Notes: generated from the letters alone by a model not told the origin. Positions 1-7,984 are shown, counted from the first letter of the stretch. The stretch: 64,000 bases of DNA from Streptomyces sp. MMBL 11-1 (GCF_028622875.1 NZ_CP117709.1:3723001-3787000); one strand, 5' to 3'. Numbers and translations: made by a program.

Positions 1-1
1 G

Positions 2-175
2 CGCCGTTGGTCGTACCGCTGCGCCTACTGCGATGCACGGGCGGAGCACCTTGACCACGTTCACCCGCTCAGCAAGGGCGGCGCTGACGCCGAACACAAC
101 ATGCTTCCGGCGTGCGCGAAGTGCAACCTGTCGAAGGGCGCGAAGACGCTTGCCCAGTGGGCGGAGTCGTTCTAG
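2..175 (+). CDS. HNH endonuclease, C-terminal part (5' end outside the window)
   Basis: The frame is open from the first base of the window and ends at TAG 173-175, giving the last 57 residues of an HNH nuclease. Visible features are a CxxC zinc pair (RCAYC), the catalytic LDHVHPLSKGG segment, an asparagine followed by a second CxxC pair (CAKC), and NLSKG. This is the usual order of a zinc-stabilised HNH fold. Such proteins in phages are either free-standing homing nucleases or act near the packaging genes. Position beside replication genes favours a free-standing or recombination role, but this is inference. The start codon cannot be seen. Confidence 0.85.
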   Translation, partial: RRWSYRCAYCDARAEHLDHVHPLSKGGADAEHNMLPACAKCNLSKGAKTLAQWAESF

Positions 176-327
176 TGCCTGGGATGCTGCGCAACAGTCG
201 TCACGTGGGCTACCGGACGTGCGACAGGTGCAAGAACTGTTACGACGGGAAGCGCGACACTCGGCTTTGGCGGAAGGCCACACGCAAGCGAGAAGAGCGG
301 GCATGGCGACGCGCGCCGGCTGACTAG
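175..327 (+). CDS. Small cysteine-rich, basic phage protein
   Basis: GTG 175 overlaps the TAG stop of the HNH gene (TAGTG), which suggests translational coupling. An in-frame ATG at 184 is the alternative start. The product of about 50 residues carries a CDRCKNC motif followed by a run of Arg and Lys. That is the pattern of a small zinc-binding nucleic-acid-binding protein. No specific family is recognised. The stop lies immediately before the first GTCACCGACTCCCTT element, so the gene closes the preceding transcription unit. Confidence 0.5.
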   Translation: MPGMLRNSRHVGYRTCDRCKNCYDGKRDTRLWRKATRKREERAWRRAPAD

Positions 328-344
328 GTCACCGACTCCCTTAC
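326..344 (+). promoter_or_regulatory. Putative phage promoter element, copy 1
   Basis: This is copy 1 of a conserved GTCACCGACTCCCTT element found six times in the prophage part. It lies about 34 bases before the GTG start of the primase-helicase gene. The constant position ahead of genes and the absence of such a repeat in the host part support a phage-specific promoter. The start point of transcription is not known. Confidence 0.65.
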
Positions 345-377
345 GGGTCCACGAGAGACAAACGAAAGGTGTCGACC

Positions 378-2798
378 GTGGACTTCGTGAGCTTGCTGGG
401 CCGATTCAAGGACGTCAGCGAAGAGCCAGACGGCGGGTATCTGGCCGCGTGTCCGGCGCACAACGACTCGCGTCCGTCGCTCCGGATATGGCGGGGGGAC
501 GACGACAAGGTTCGCCTGTCGTGCCGCGCCGGATGCAAGACGGAGCGCGTGAAGGATGCCGCCGGGCTTGCCTGGGCTGACCTGTTCGACGTGACCGGCG
601 ACGGCATGACCGTGCCGAAGGAAAAGCCGAAGATGGTTGGTGCCGGGTCGGTTGCGGCGCTCCGCATGTGGTTGACGTCGCTGCCCCTGGGGGATGGCAC
701 GTACGCTGCTGACCGGTTCGGCATCAACCCAACTGAGGCTGAGCGCCTGGGACTTCGCTTCTCGGCTCCGTATACGGGTGACCGACTCGACTATGACGGG
801 CCCGACTTCGTGTCGCTGAGCTTCGCGCGGTACCCCCGGCTTGTCGTGCCGCTGAACGGTTTCGACGGTGTGACCCGTGGCGCTCAGGGGCGTGACCTCA
901 GCGGCAAGTGCCCGGGGCGTTGGCTGAGCCTGAGCAACCCGGAAGGGCAGCGCTGGGCCCCGTACGGCGTGTTCCGTGGCGAGTCCGGTTACGGGGTTAT
1001 CCTGCTCACTGAGGGGCCCGGAGACGCGCTTACAGCGGTTTCGGTCGGGTACGACGCCGTTGCCGTTCGGGGCGCTTCTCTCGTCAACAACCCTGAGCTT
1101 GTGGCCGAGTTGGCCGAAGGGCTTCGCGGCTATCAGGTGATCGTGTGCGGTGACAGCGACACGGCCGGCCAGGGGTTCACGCTGCGCCTTTCCGAAGGGC
1201 TTGCCGCGCACGGCATCGACACGTACGCGCTGAACACCCAGGGCGACGACCTTACGGATTGGCGCGAGTCGAACCCGGCGGCGTTCCCATCCGCTCTTCA
1301 CGCTGCGGTCAAGTCGGCTCGACCGGTCAAGGATCGCGTCCAGGTCGAGGCGGAGCACCGTAAGGCGGAAGTCGCGCACCGTACCGGCGCTGTCCAGGTG
1401 TCGAGTGATCAGGGCACCGAAGCGGCGCGCATCCTGGGCGAGTTGGTCAACACGTACGGCGAAGACGCTGACGCGATGAACGCCTATGCGTTGGTTGCGT
1501 GGACTGACGGCAGGATCAAGTACGCCCCGGGACTGGGGTACTTCGTGTGGGACGGTACGACGTGGATGAAGAGCGCTACGCGCGTGCGTCAGGAGATTCA
1601 CGCCATGGGCGCGGCTCTTGTGCTCACCGGGTACACGAAGGAAGCGCGCGGCTTCACCATGACGTCGAAGATCAACAACCTTCTGGAAGAGCTGCGCAGC
1701 GTGCCCAGCGTGTACGTGGACGCTGAGGAATTCGACGCGAAGCCGTACCTGTTGAGCTTCACGAACGGCGTTGTGGACCTTCGCACGGGGAAGCTCCGCG
1801 CGCACGATAAAGCCGACATGCTGACCGTGACGCTGCCGATCGAATACGACCCCAACGCCCAGGCTCCGCGATGGGAACAGTTCATCACGGAGATTTTCCC
1901 GGGCAACGCCGATCTTGTGGATTACGTACAGCGGCTTGTCGGGTACGGCATTACCGGCAACACGAGTGAGCAGTGTTTTGCCGTTCTGTGGGGCAAGGGT
2001 GCCAACGGAAAATCGGTGTTCACGGAGACACTGACGGACGTGTTCGGCCGGATCACGAAGACGACCCCGTTCGCAACGTTTGAGGACAAGGCCGGCGGGG
2101 GCGGCATTCCGAACGACCTTGCGGCGCTCCGTGGTGCGCGTCTCGTCATGGCGTCCGAAGGCGAGTCGGGCAAGCCCATGTCGGAAGCCGTCCTGAAGCG
2201 CGTGACAGGCAAGGACAAGGTCACGGCAAGGTTTTTGCGCCAAGAGTTCTTCACCTTCTCCCCCACGTTCTTGATCATGCTTGCCACGAACCACAAGCCA
2301 AAATTCCGGTCGCAGGACGAAGGGCTTTGGCGACGCGTGAAATTGATCCCGTTCGCCCGGTACTTCGCGCCGGAAGAGCGGGATTACGACCTTGACAGGA
2401 AGCTTCGCGCTGAGGCTGCGGGCATCGTGGCATGGGCTGTTCGTGGCGCTGTCGAGTGGTACGCGAAGGGACTGAAGGACCCTGTCAGCATCTCAGCGGC
2501 TACGAAGGAGTACCGGGCGACGTCTGACGCGTTGGCGGGCTTCTTCCCGGGCGTGCTCGAAACGGCTGACGACTCCGCTGTGATGCCGGGCGCTGACGCC
2601 TACAACGCCTATCGCGATTGGTGCGAGGCTGAAGGGCTGAAGTCGACTGAGGTTTGGTCGCGGAAGGCGTTCTACGGAGCCATGGAAGAGCGCAACGTAT
2701 CGAAGATGAAGACGCGTAGCGGGATCGCCCTTGTGGGCGTGCGGGTGGCTGACGCACCTGTTGCCGCTACCGGTCCGGGCATCTTCGCTAAGGACTGA
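378..2798 (+). CDS. Phage DNA primase-helicase (TOPRIM primase with P4/D5-type SF3 helicase)
   Basis: The protein (806 residues) joins primer synthesis and unwinding for phage DNA replication. Near the N-terminus, CPAH and CRAGC form a CHC2-like zinc site, about residues 25-52. A TOPRIM domain follows, with LLTEGPGDAL near 208 and VCGDSDTAG near 255. The C-terminal half is an SF3 helicase of the P4 alpha/D5 family, with Walker A GKGANGKS near 539-546 and the sensor-like MLATNHKPKF. GTG 378 is preferred over GTG 369 because the GAAAGG ribosome site at 364-369 is correctly spaced only for 378. The gene follows a conserved phage promoter element and ends at a terminator that contains an operator-like palindrome. 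Confidence 0.93.
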   Translation: MDFVSLLGRFKDVSEEPDGGYLAACPAHNDSRPSLRIWRGDDDKVRLSCRAGCKTERVKDAAGLAWADLFDVTGDGMTVPKEKPKMVGAGSVAALRMWLTSLPLGDGTYAADRFGINPTEAERLGLRFSAPYTGDRLDYDGPDFVSLSFARYPRLVVPLNGFDGVTRGAQGRDLSGKCPGRWLSLSNPEGQRWAPYGVFRGESGYGVILLTEGPGDALTAVSVGYDAVAVRGASLVNNPELVAELAEGLRGYQVIVCGDSDTAGQGFTLRLSEGLAAHGIDTYALNTQGDDLTDWRESNPAAFPSALHAAVKSARPVKDRVQVEAEHRKAEVAHRTGAVQVSSDQGTEAARILGELVNTYGEDADAMNAYALVAWTDGRIKYAPGLGYFVWDGTTWMKSATRVRQEIHAMGAALVLTGYTKEARGFTMTSKINNLLEELRSVPSVYVDAEEFDAKPYLLSFTNGVVDLRTGKLRAHDKADMLTVTLPIEYDPNAQAPRWEQFITEIFPGNADLVDYVQRLVGYGITGNTSEQCFAVLWGKGANGKSVFTETLTDVFGRITKTTPFATFEDKAGGGGIPNDLAALRGARLVMASEGESGKPMSEAVLKRVTGKDKVTARFLRQEFFTFSPTFLIMLATNHKPKFRSQDEGLWRRVKLIPFARYFAPEERDYDLDRKLRAEAAGIVAWAVRGAVEWYAKGLKDPVSISAATKEYRATSDALAGFFPGVLETADDSAVMPGADAYNAYRDWCEAEGLKSTEVWSRKAFYGAMEERNVSKMKTRSGIALVGVRVADAPVAATGPGIFAKD

Positions 2799-2803
2799 CC
2801 CGG

Positions 2804-2840
2804 AGCCCCAGCCTACTCACATGAGTGGGCTGGGGCTTTT
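2804..2840 (+). terminator. Terminator hairpin with operator-like core
   Basis: An AGCCCCAGCC arm pairs with GGCTGGGGCT and is followed by TTTT, a classical intrinsic terminator after the primase-helicase gene. The loop and inner stem are TACTCAC-ATGAGTG, a degenerate copy of the palindrome repeated elsewhere in the prophage. The site could therefore act both as a terminator in RNA and as a repressor site in DNA. Confidence 0.8.
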
Positions 2841-2853
2841 CGCGTTGCGGAGC

Positions 2854-2870
2854 AAGTCACCGACTCCCTT
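2854..2870 (+). promoter_or_regulatory. Putative phage promoter element, copy 2
   Basis: The AGTCACCGACTCCCTT element lies directly behind the terminator and 27 bases before the methyltransferase start. Its CTCCCTT is complementary to the AAGGGAG of that gene's ribosome binding site at 2881-2887. Confidence 0.65.
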
Positions 2871-2896
2871 CTAGGCAGACAAAGGGAGGATTCAAG

Positions 2897-3397
2897 GTGG
2901 CAATCCTAGAACTGTGCGCGGGATACGGCGGATTGGGCATAGCCGTTGAAGCGCTCACCGGAGACAAGGTCACGGTCGTCGCTGAGGTACACAAGGCGGC
3001 GTGCGAAGTCATGGCGTACCGATTCCCGGACGCGCCGAACATCGGTGACGTACAGCAAGCGCGCTGGGAAGACCTTCGCGGCGAAGTCGACACGATCACG
3101 GCGGGCTTCCCCTGCCAAGACATCAGCAACGCGGGCAAGCGAGAGGGAATCCAGGGTGAGCGCAGCGGGATTTGGTTCAACATCGCTGAAGGAATTCGGG
3201 TCATTCGACCCCGATACGTCTACCTGGAAAACGTTGGAGCGATCCGAAATCGGGGACAAGCGGCAGTGCTCAGTTCGCTTTCCGAAATCGGGTATGACGC
3301 GGTCTGGACAGCTATTCGAGCTAGTGACATCGGAGCCCCGCACGAAAGGCTCCGATGGTTCTGTGTTGCCACTCCTTCCGACCCCAACGGTTTCTGA
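2897..3397 (+). CDS. DNA cytosine-5 methyltransferase, catalytic N-terminal part
   Basis: The frame encodes the SAM-binding and catalytic motifs of a C5-cytosine methyltransferase. They are LELCAGYGGLG (motif I), the catalytic GFPCQDIS (motif IV), YLENV (motif VI) and GAPHERLRWF (motif VIII). It then stops after 166 residues, before any target-recognition domain or motifs IX and X. GTG 2897 is chosen because GGGAGGA (2884-2890) precedes it. Matching C-terminal motifs occur in the overlapping +1 frame (3156-3950). Either the two chains associate, a ribosomal frameshift joins them, or the gene is broken. Protection of phage DNA from host restriction is the usual role of this family. Confidence 0.85.
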   Translation: MAILELCAGYGGLGIAVEALTGDKVTVVAEVHKAACEVMAYRFPDAPNIGDVQQARWEDLRGEVDTITAGFPCQDISNAGKREGIQGERSGIWFNIAEGIRVIRPRYVYLENVGAIRNRGQAAVLSSLSEIGYDAVWTAIRASDIGAPHERLRWFCVATPSDPNGF

Positions 3398-3950
3398 CGC
3401 CGATCGAGGACCGGACTACGCGAAGGCGGACCGACCCGGGGCGGGCGGGGACGACCTTGTGACGGCAGTGGCGAAGCTCTTCCCGCGCGACCGTGCCGAC
3501 ACGCTGTTCAAGACGCCTACGGCGAACCTTGGTTCCAACGGCTCCGCCCAGCACCCGGACAAGCGGAAGGCTGGGGGGCACGGCCCGACCCTCGAAGACG
3601 AAGTGTGTTTCCTGCTGAACGTGACGCCGGAAGACACGCTGCCGGACGACGGGCCGCATTCGCCGGCTGAGTGGTGGGGCCCGTTCGCGCGCGCTGTGTA
3701 CCGATGGGAGACGATCCGGCAGACAGCGGCACCCGTACCCATCATCCGGGGCCCCAGGGGCGGCGTGAAGCTCTCTCCGGAGTTCGCTGAGTGGCTTATG
3801 GGGCTCGATCCCGGGTGGGTCACGGCGGTACCGGGGCTCACGCACAAAGAGAAGTTGGAGCGCATCGGCAACGGCGTTGTACCGCATCAAGCCTTCGCGG
3901 CGTTCCGGGAGTTGAAGGCGACGTTGGACGCACGGAACGGGGGCGCGTGA
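3156..3950 (+). CDS. Methyltransferase-associated protein with C5-MTase motifs IX-X, overlapping the dcm-like gene
   Basis: This frame is +1 relative to the upstream methyltransferase and overlaps it by about 240 bases. From 3183 it reads FDPDTSTWKT, FPKSGMTRSGQLFEL and LLPTPTVSDA, a pattern I know from free-standing phage proteins usually annotated as methyltransferase-related. The C-terminus has LSPEFAEWLMGLDPGWV and ERIGNGVVPHQA, which match motifs IX-X of C5-methyltransferases. GTG 3156 is proposed as start because GAGAGGGA lies at 3141-3148. The frame is open from an ATG at 2946, and frameshift synthesis from the upstream gene is an alternative. The stop overlaps the next start (GTGATGG). 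Confidence 0.75.
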   Translation: MSAAGFGSTSLKEFGSFDPDTSTWKTLERSEIGDKRQCSVRFPKSGMTRSGQLFELVTSEPRTKGSDGSVLPLLPTPTVSDADRGPDYAKADRPGAGGDDLVTAVAKLFPRDRADTLFKTPTANLGSNGSAQHPDKRKAGGHGPTLEDEVCFLLNVTPEDTLPDDGPHSPAEWWGPFARAVYRWETIRQTAAPVPIIRGPRGGVKLSPEFAEWLMGLDPGWVTAVPGLTHKEKLERIGNGVVPHQAFAAFRELKATLDARNGGA

Positions 3951-4135
3951 TGGAGCACGAAGACGGGTGTGAGTGCGCCCCGTGCGGGACGTTGGTCATG
4001 GGCCCGTTTCCCGACTGGGAACCGACGCCCTTGCCGGACGGCGTGACGGGACGGTGTGTGTTCTGTAAGCGTGACGGGCAACTCGCCTACTACACGGCGT
4101 TGGGCATGTCCGTTGGGATGTGCTGTCAGCGGTAG
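3950..4135 (+). CDS. Small zinc-ribbon-like phage protein
   Basis: ATG 3950 overlaps the stop of the preceding frame (TGATG context), indicating translational coupling. The 61-residue product has CECAPC near the N-terminus and CVFC in the middle, a spacing that fits a small zinc ribbon. A final CC pair lies near the C-terminus. Together with the methyltransferase frames it forms a three-gene unit. Its role is not recognised; nucleic-acid binding or an accessory role to the methyltransferase is only inference. Confidence 0.6.
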   Translation: MEHEDGCECAPCGTLVMGPFPDWEPTPLPDGVTGRCVFCKRDGQLAYYTALGMSVGMCCQR

Positions 4136-4136
4136 A

Positions 4137-4155
4137 TAGTCACCGACTCCCTTCG
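4137..4155 (+). promoter_or_regulatory. Putative phage promoter element, copy 3, with inverted repeat
   Basis: TAGTCACCGACTCCCTT lies 34 bases ahead of the polymerase start. The sequence CGACTCCCTTCGT (4144-4156) is exactly repeated in inverted form as ACGAAGGGAGTCG (4171-4183), which contains the polymerase ribosome binding site. Confidence 0.65.
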
Positions 4156-4187
4156 TGGCACTTGACAGCTACGAAGGGAGTCGCCCC

Positions 4188-6062
4188 GTGATCCATTACG
4201 GGCACAAGGTCAACGGTGAGCCGATCACGGTTTTCGTTCCGGAGACTGACGCTGATCTTCGCGCCTTCATGCACTGGGCGCGCAACAAACCGGAACTCGC
4301 GCTTGACACGGAAACCACGGGGCTCGACATCTACGCCCCGAATTACCGTCTGCGCACAGTGCAATTCGGCACCACGCATGAAGCATGGGTCATCCATTAC
4401 GAACTGGGCGGGCGCTTCAAGGAAGCTGCCGATTACGTTCTCAAGCACTGCCCGCGCTTCCTGATTCACAACGCAATGTTTGACTGGCTTGTGTTGGACG
4501 CGCATTCGGGCGTGACCCTGGAATCTCTCGCGCCGCGAACCGTAGATACGAAGATCAAAGCAACTTTGATCGACCCGCGTCAGCCCCAGGAAGGCGGCAT
4601 TGGGACCGGCCTCAAGCCCCTCAGCGCGTTCTACGTCGACCCGACTGCCCCAGACACCCAGGGCGATCTAACGGCGGTCTTCCGGTCGCTGGGGCTCACG
4701 AAAGCAACCGGCTTCGCGGGCATCGACCTTCGGCACCCGACTTACAACCTGTACGCCGGGCTTGACGTCATCTACACGGCACGGCTGAACCCTGCCCTTG
4801 ACGCCGAACACAAGCGGCTGAGTATCCGCCCGACGTTGCTTGAGTACGAACACGAGATCGCCTACATGTGCGCGGTCATGCAGCGGGCCGGCCTAGTGCT
4901 CGACCTTGAGTATGTGGACACTCTCCGGCGGATGCTCCGCGAAGAAGAAGAGAAGTACGCGTACATAGCGGCGAGTTGGGGCGTCGACTCCGTCAACTCC
5001 GGCGCTCAGGTGTCGGAAGCGTTGCTTGCCATGGGCGAGACGCTGACACAGACAACTGACGGCGGAGCGCTGAAGGTTGACAAAGCCGTCTTGCTGCCGT
5101 TGGCGGACCTTGACCGGGACTGGGACCGTATCGGGGCGCGTGCGCCTAACCCGTTGGCCGAAGCCGTCCTTCGTGCGAAGCGCGCTGGGAAGTGGGTCAC
5201 GTCGTACGCGGACAAGTTCGCGAACAACCACGACGCCAACGGGCGCATCCACCCGACTTTCAACACTCTTCAGGCGCGCACGGGGCGCATGTCGATTTCG
5301 GGTGACTTCGCGGCTCAAACGCTGCCGTCTTCGGACTGGATGATTCGCCGCGCAATCCTGGGCGACGAAGAAAACCACATCGTCGGGTCCGTCGACTTCC
5401 AGGCAATCGAAATGCGCGTGTTGGCTGCACTGGCCGACGTGAAGCGCATGAAGGCTGGATTCTGCGACCCGGACCCGGACCCGGCGCTGTACCCGGACGG
5501 CTTCGATATCCACATGTACACGGCACGGCTCATCAAGGGTGCCGCTGCCACGGGGCGGGATCGGAAGGTCTTCAAGGGGGCAGGCTTCGGCAAGGTCTAC
5601 GGGGGCGGCGTCGCCACGATCGCTCGACAGACCGGAGCGACCGAAGCGGAGATTGCCCGTGCGGTTGCTGAGTATGACCGCGTGTTCCCGGAGATCAAGC
5701 GCGCGTCGTCGCGTTGGCAGCGGGAAGCGCGCAACACGGGGCTTGTCACTGTCTCCGTGACCGGTCGCCGGCTCCCGCTCGACCGACACCGTACGTATGC
5801 GGTCGTGAACTACCAGTGCCAGTCAGCGGCGCGTGACGTCCTGGGGCAAGCCATGCTCAACATGCGCGACGCCGGGCTTCTGGAGTACATGAAGCTCCCG
5901 ATTCACGACGAGATCGTGTTCAGCGCACCGAAGGAGGACGCGCGAGACATTGCGCGCGAGTTCGAGCGTTGCATGACGATGGATCTCTTCGGCGTTCCGG
6001 TCACGGCGGAAGCGGAGCTTGGCGGGCGTTCCTGGGGCTCCCTGTACGGGGCCGACTTCTAA
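4188..6062 (+). CDS. Phage DNA polymerase, family A with 3'-5' exonuclease domain
   Basis: The protein (about 624 residues) is the replicative polymerase of the phage. The N-terminal exonuclease domain shows the metal-binding LALDTETTGLD near residue 40 and further exonuclease motifs up to about 190. The polymerase domain has TLQARTGRMS, motif A VDFQAIEMRV near 400, motif B RKVFKGAGFGKVYGGG near 458 and motif C IHDEIVF near 571. Glutamine-alanine-isoleucine-glutamate in motif A corresponds to the SQIE of Pol I. GTG 4188 is chosen over GTG 4155 because GAAGGGAG (4173-4180) sits at the right distance. No 5'-nuclease domain is present, as is common in phages. Confidence 0.95.
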   Translation: MIHYGHKVNGEPITVFVPETDADLRAFMHWARNKPELALDTETTGLDIYAPNYRLRTVQFGTTHEAWVIHYELGGRFKEAADYVLKHCPRFLIHNAMFDWLVLDAHSGVTLESLAPRTVDTKIKATLIDPRQPQEGGIGTGLKPLSAFYVDPTAPDTQGDLTAVFRSLGLTKATGFAGIDLRHPTYNLYAGLDVIYTARLNPALDAEHKRLSIRPTLLEYEHEIAYMCAVMQRAGLVLDLEYVDTLRRMLREEEEKYAYIAASWGVDSVNSGAQVSEALLAMGETLTQTTDGGALKVDKAVLLPLADLDRDWDRIGARAPNPLAEAVLRAKRAGKWVTSYADKFANNHDANGRIHPTFNTLQARTGRMSISGDFAAQTLPSSDWMIRRAILGDEENHIVGSVDFQAIEMRVLAALADVKRMKAGFCDPDPDPALYPDGFDIHMYTARLIKGAAATGRDRKVFKGAGFGKVYGGGVATIARQTGATEAEIARAVAEYDRVFPEIKRASSRWQREARNTGLVTVSVTGRRLPLDRHRTYAVVNYQCQSAARDVLGQAMLNMRDAGLLEYMKLPIHDEIVFSAPKEDARDIAREFERCMTMDLFGVPVTAEAELGGRSWGSLYGADF

Positions 6063-6115
6063 GCGGAACCGTCCGACGCTGCCCGCTGTTCGATAACGGG
6101 ACAGTCACAGTTCAA

Positions 6116-6134
6116 GCCTACTAGCGTGAGTAGG
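6116..6134. promoter_or_regulatory. Operator-like palindrome, degenerate
   Basis: CCTACTAGCGTGAGTAGG is a degenerate member of the TACTCAC/GTGAGTA palindrome family. It stands alone, without a terminator stem, just after the polymerase gene. Confidence 0.5.
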
Positions 6135-6161
6135 TTGGCGCTCCATCTGACGGAGTACCTA

Positions 6162-6196
6162 AGCCCCGTTACCTGTATCGCGAAGGTAACGGGGCT
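6162..6196 (+). terminator. Intrinsic terminator after the polymerase gene
   Basis: AGCCCCGTTACC and GGTAACGGGGCT form a perfect 12-bp stem with an 11-base loop. There is no long T tract after it, but the stem strength suffices for Streptomyces-type termination. Confidence 0.75.
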
Positions 6197-6309
6197 CCGT
6201 GAATATGCCAGACCCGTACATCTGAAGGATGAGGCGACGTCACGCCTTCGATTTAGCTACAACCCGCGCAAGCTCGGCAGTGTCTCCCTGGGTACCACGT
6301 CGCCACCTA

Positions 6310-6333
6310 GTGACTACTCACGTGAGTAGTCAC
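6310..6333. promoter_or_regulatory. Operator-like perfect 24-bp palindrome
   Basis: The half site GTGACTACTCAC is followed directly by its exact reverse complement. It is one of six related palindromes in the prophage part. phiC31 encodes a repressor that binds many conserved inverted repeats in its early region, and this family of sites is the natural candidate for that role here. The repressor gene is not in the window. Confidence 0.65.
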
Positions 6334-6475
6334 CTGTTACGTTCGTGTTGTTCGACGGACCGGAGCTGATCAGCCCCCGTCGGCAGAGTCGGTGACCTTC
6401 ATCGGTTGCCCCCGCATGTTCGAACACATGCGGAACCCTGCCGTGACGCGCTGACGCCCCATGTCCGCACGCCCT

Positions 6476-6494
6476 AGGTCACCGACTCCCTTAC
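6476..6494 (+). promoter_or_regulatory. Putative phage promoter element, copy 4
   Basis: AGGTCACCGACTCCCTTA lies 31 bases ahead of the sigma-like gene. CCTAGGTC and GACTCCCT are both complementary to ACGACCTAGGGAGTC at 6506-6519, which includes the ribosome binding site. Confidence 0.65.
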
Positions 6495-6524
6495 CCGGAA
6501 TCAAACGACCTAGGGAGTCACCCA

Positions 6525-7706
6525 GTGCTGTCTATCGCCACCATCAACGCCGCCCAGGACAACGACCTTGCCGCCCTTGCGGACGTCATCAAGGCCACGG
6601 AGTCCCGCGTAGAAGTCCTTGCGGGCAAGGCAGCGCGCCGGATGGCTCCGCACCGTGGTCCCCGCTTCGCTGACTACCGGGACGAATTCATTCAGGTGGG
6701 CCGCATTGCCGTCTGGGAAGCCCTGGCACGCTTCACCGACACCACGGTTGAGTCGTTCGAGCGATACGTCTACTCGACCATTGAAGGCACCCTGAAGGAC
6801 GCGGTACGGGCTCAGCGCAACGGGAACGCCGGAGCCGACGAGAACGCCGTGAAGACCTTCGCCGCGATGCTCGAAGCCGCTGACGGAGACACGTACGAAG
6901 CTGCGAAGCTCGCCCAGACCCTCCCCCCGAAGGGCAAGCGCCTGAGCGCCGACCGTGCCGAAGCCGCCCGCATGGCGTGGCAGGGTGCCGTTTCGCTCGA
7001 CCGGAAGGTGACGACCGGCGGCGTTGACGACGGAGAAAGCACGCTTGCCGACACGCTGAACCTTGCCGTTGAAATGGAAGACCTTGACGACGAAGTTCGC
7101 CCGAAGGTTGGTCGGGGCGCGCTGATCGAAGCCGCTCACGTGCTCGCCCGCTACGTTCCGATGCCTGCCGACGCCGACACCCGAGAAACCTTCTGTGACG
7201 CCCTTGAGGCGGCATCCACGGGCTTCACGACCCCGGCGGACGTTGACGCGCTCGAAGACGCCGTGAAGGTCCCCAGTGACCCGACTGAGCGCCGCTACGT
7301 GCTCGACGCCATGGCGGTCATCCGTTCCGCTGTCTCGACGGCAACGGAAGGCGCACTGACCGAAGACCTTCGGAACGTGTCTGACGACCGGATGGCGGAC
7401 AGTGCCGAGAAGCACGGGCGGGTTAACGACTGTCTTGACTCCCTGGGGCAGGCTCAGCGCGACGTGTTGCGCCACTCCTTCGGCATCAAGGGTGTCACTG
7501 ATTACGGCTGGGGCGACGGATGCGACATGGACGGCATCAGTGAGGCGCTGGGCATGACGCGGCAGAACGTCATGGGGAACCGCTCGAAGGGCCGTAAGGC
7601 ATTCGCGAAGCGCTACGCCGCTGCGGTCAGCCTGTTCGACGTCGAGCACGCCCAGGCGCTCACCGAAGCCGCTGCCGCCATGACGACGTTTGCCGGACGC
7701 AAGTAG
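6525..7706 (+). CDS. Phage sigma-70-like transcription factor
   Basis: The 393-residue protein has the two ends of a sigma-70 factor. FADYRDEFIQVGRIAVWEAL (about 48-67) and the following FERYVYSTIEGTLKDAVR resemble region 2. Near the C-terminus, CLDSLGQAQRDVLRHSFG (about 303-320) and a helix-turn-helix around DGISEALGMTRQNV resemble region 4. The middle of about 200 residues is unlike group 1 sigmas. GTG 6525 follows TAGGGAG at 6511-6517. A phage sigma is a straightforward candidate to read the six GTCACCGACTCCCTT elements, one of which lies ahead of this gene and would give positive feedback. This link is inference; the distant similarity of the two regions is what I can see. Confidence 0.7.
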   Translation: MLSIATINAAQDNDLAALADVIKATESRVEVLAGKAARRMAPHRGPRFADYRDEFIQVGRIAVWEALARFTDTTVESFERYVYSTIEGTLKDAVRAQRNGNAGADENAVKTFAAMLEAADGDTYEAAKLAQTLPPKGKRLSADRAEAARMAWQGAVSLDRKVTTGGVDDGESTLADTLNLAVEMEDLDDEVRPKVGRGALIEAAHVLARYVPMPADADTRETFCDALEAASTGFTTPADVDALEDAVKVPSDPTERRYVLDAMAVIRSAVSTATEGALTEDLRNVSDDRMADSAEKHGRVNDCLDSLGQAQRDVLRHSFGIKGVTDYGWGDGCDMDGISEALGMTRQNVMGNRSKGRKAFAKRYAAAVSLFDVEHAQALTEAAAAMTTFAGRK

Positions 7707-7712
7707 CCACCC

Positions 7713-7743
7713 AGGGGCGGAGCCAACGACCGGTTCCGCCCCT
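7713..7743 (+). terminator. Terminator after the sigma-like gene
   Basis: AGGGGCGGA pairs with TCCGCCCCT across a 13-base loop. The right arm runs directly into the next promoter element, so the two units are insulated from each other. Confidence 0.7.
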
Positions 7744-7761
7744 AGTCACCGACTCCCTTAC
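7743..7761 (+). promoter_or_regulatory. Putative phage promoter element, copy 5
   Basis: TAGTCACCGACTCCCTTAC lies 37 bases ahead of the small gene at 7798 and probably serves the run of small genes and the tRNA-like gene that follow. Confidence 0.65.
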
Positions 7762-7797
7762 TGGCAAACGAGAGACACGAACGAACGGAGAAGCACA

Positions 7798-7971
7798 GTG
7801 CAGACCTTCGCACTCACCAGCGGCCACACGGTCAACGTCGCACGGTCCGGCCGGCGGAACATGATCGAGTTCGTCACGCGCAACCCGGAAGGCGGCGTGA
7901 TCAGCACTGTGCGCCGGACGTTCGCGGAATCGGTCCCGCTCATCAAGTCGCTTGCCTGCCGCACCCGCTGA
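7798..7971 (+). CDS. Small phage protein of unknown function (57 aa)
   Basis: GTG 7798 is preceded by CGGAG at 7786-7790. The product is 57 residues, basic, with alternating beta-like segments (FALTSGHTVNVARSG, IEFVTRNPEGGVIST). No family is recognised. It is the first gene behind promoter element 5 and is followed after 13 bases by another small gene with its own ribosome binding site, so both are probably translated from one message. Confidence 0.55.
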   Translation: MQTFALTSGHTVNVARSGRRNMIEFVTRNPEGGVISTVRRTFAESVPLIKSLACRTR

Positions 7972-7984
7972 AGGAGAAACACCC

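Larger units (their letters stand above)
6063..6524. other. Regulatory intergenic region between polymerase and sigma-like genes
   Basis: These 462 bases contain no convincing gene. A 67-codon frame from 6126 is crossed by a strong terminator and palindromes and looks non-coding. The region holds two operator-like palindromes, a 12-bp terminator stem, a further 8-bp hairpin at 6413-6434 and the fourth copy of the phage promoter element. It is the most densely regulated spacer in the prophage part. Confidence 0.75.

Noticed and set aside
324..2294. A 656-codon open frame on the minus strand
   Set aside because: It lies opposite the primase-helicase gene, has no recognisable domain and is rich in Arg, Val and His as expected for antisense frames of GC-rich genes.
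3083..3397. Simple sequencing error joining the two methyltransferase frames
   Set aside because: Both frames keep family-like sequence over about 300 bases; a single-base error would leave only one plausible frame at each position.
6126..6329. A 67-codon frame in the spacer after the polymerase gene
   Set aside because: It contains a 12-bp terminator stem and ends in an operator palindrome, and its start has no ribosome site.
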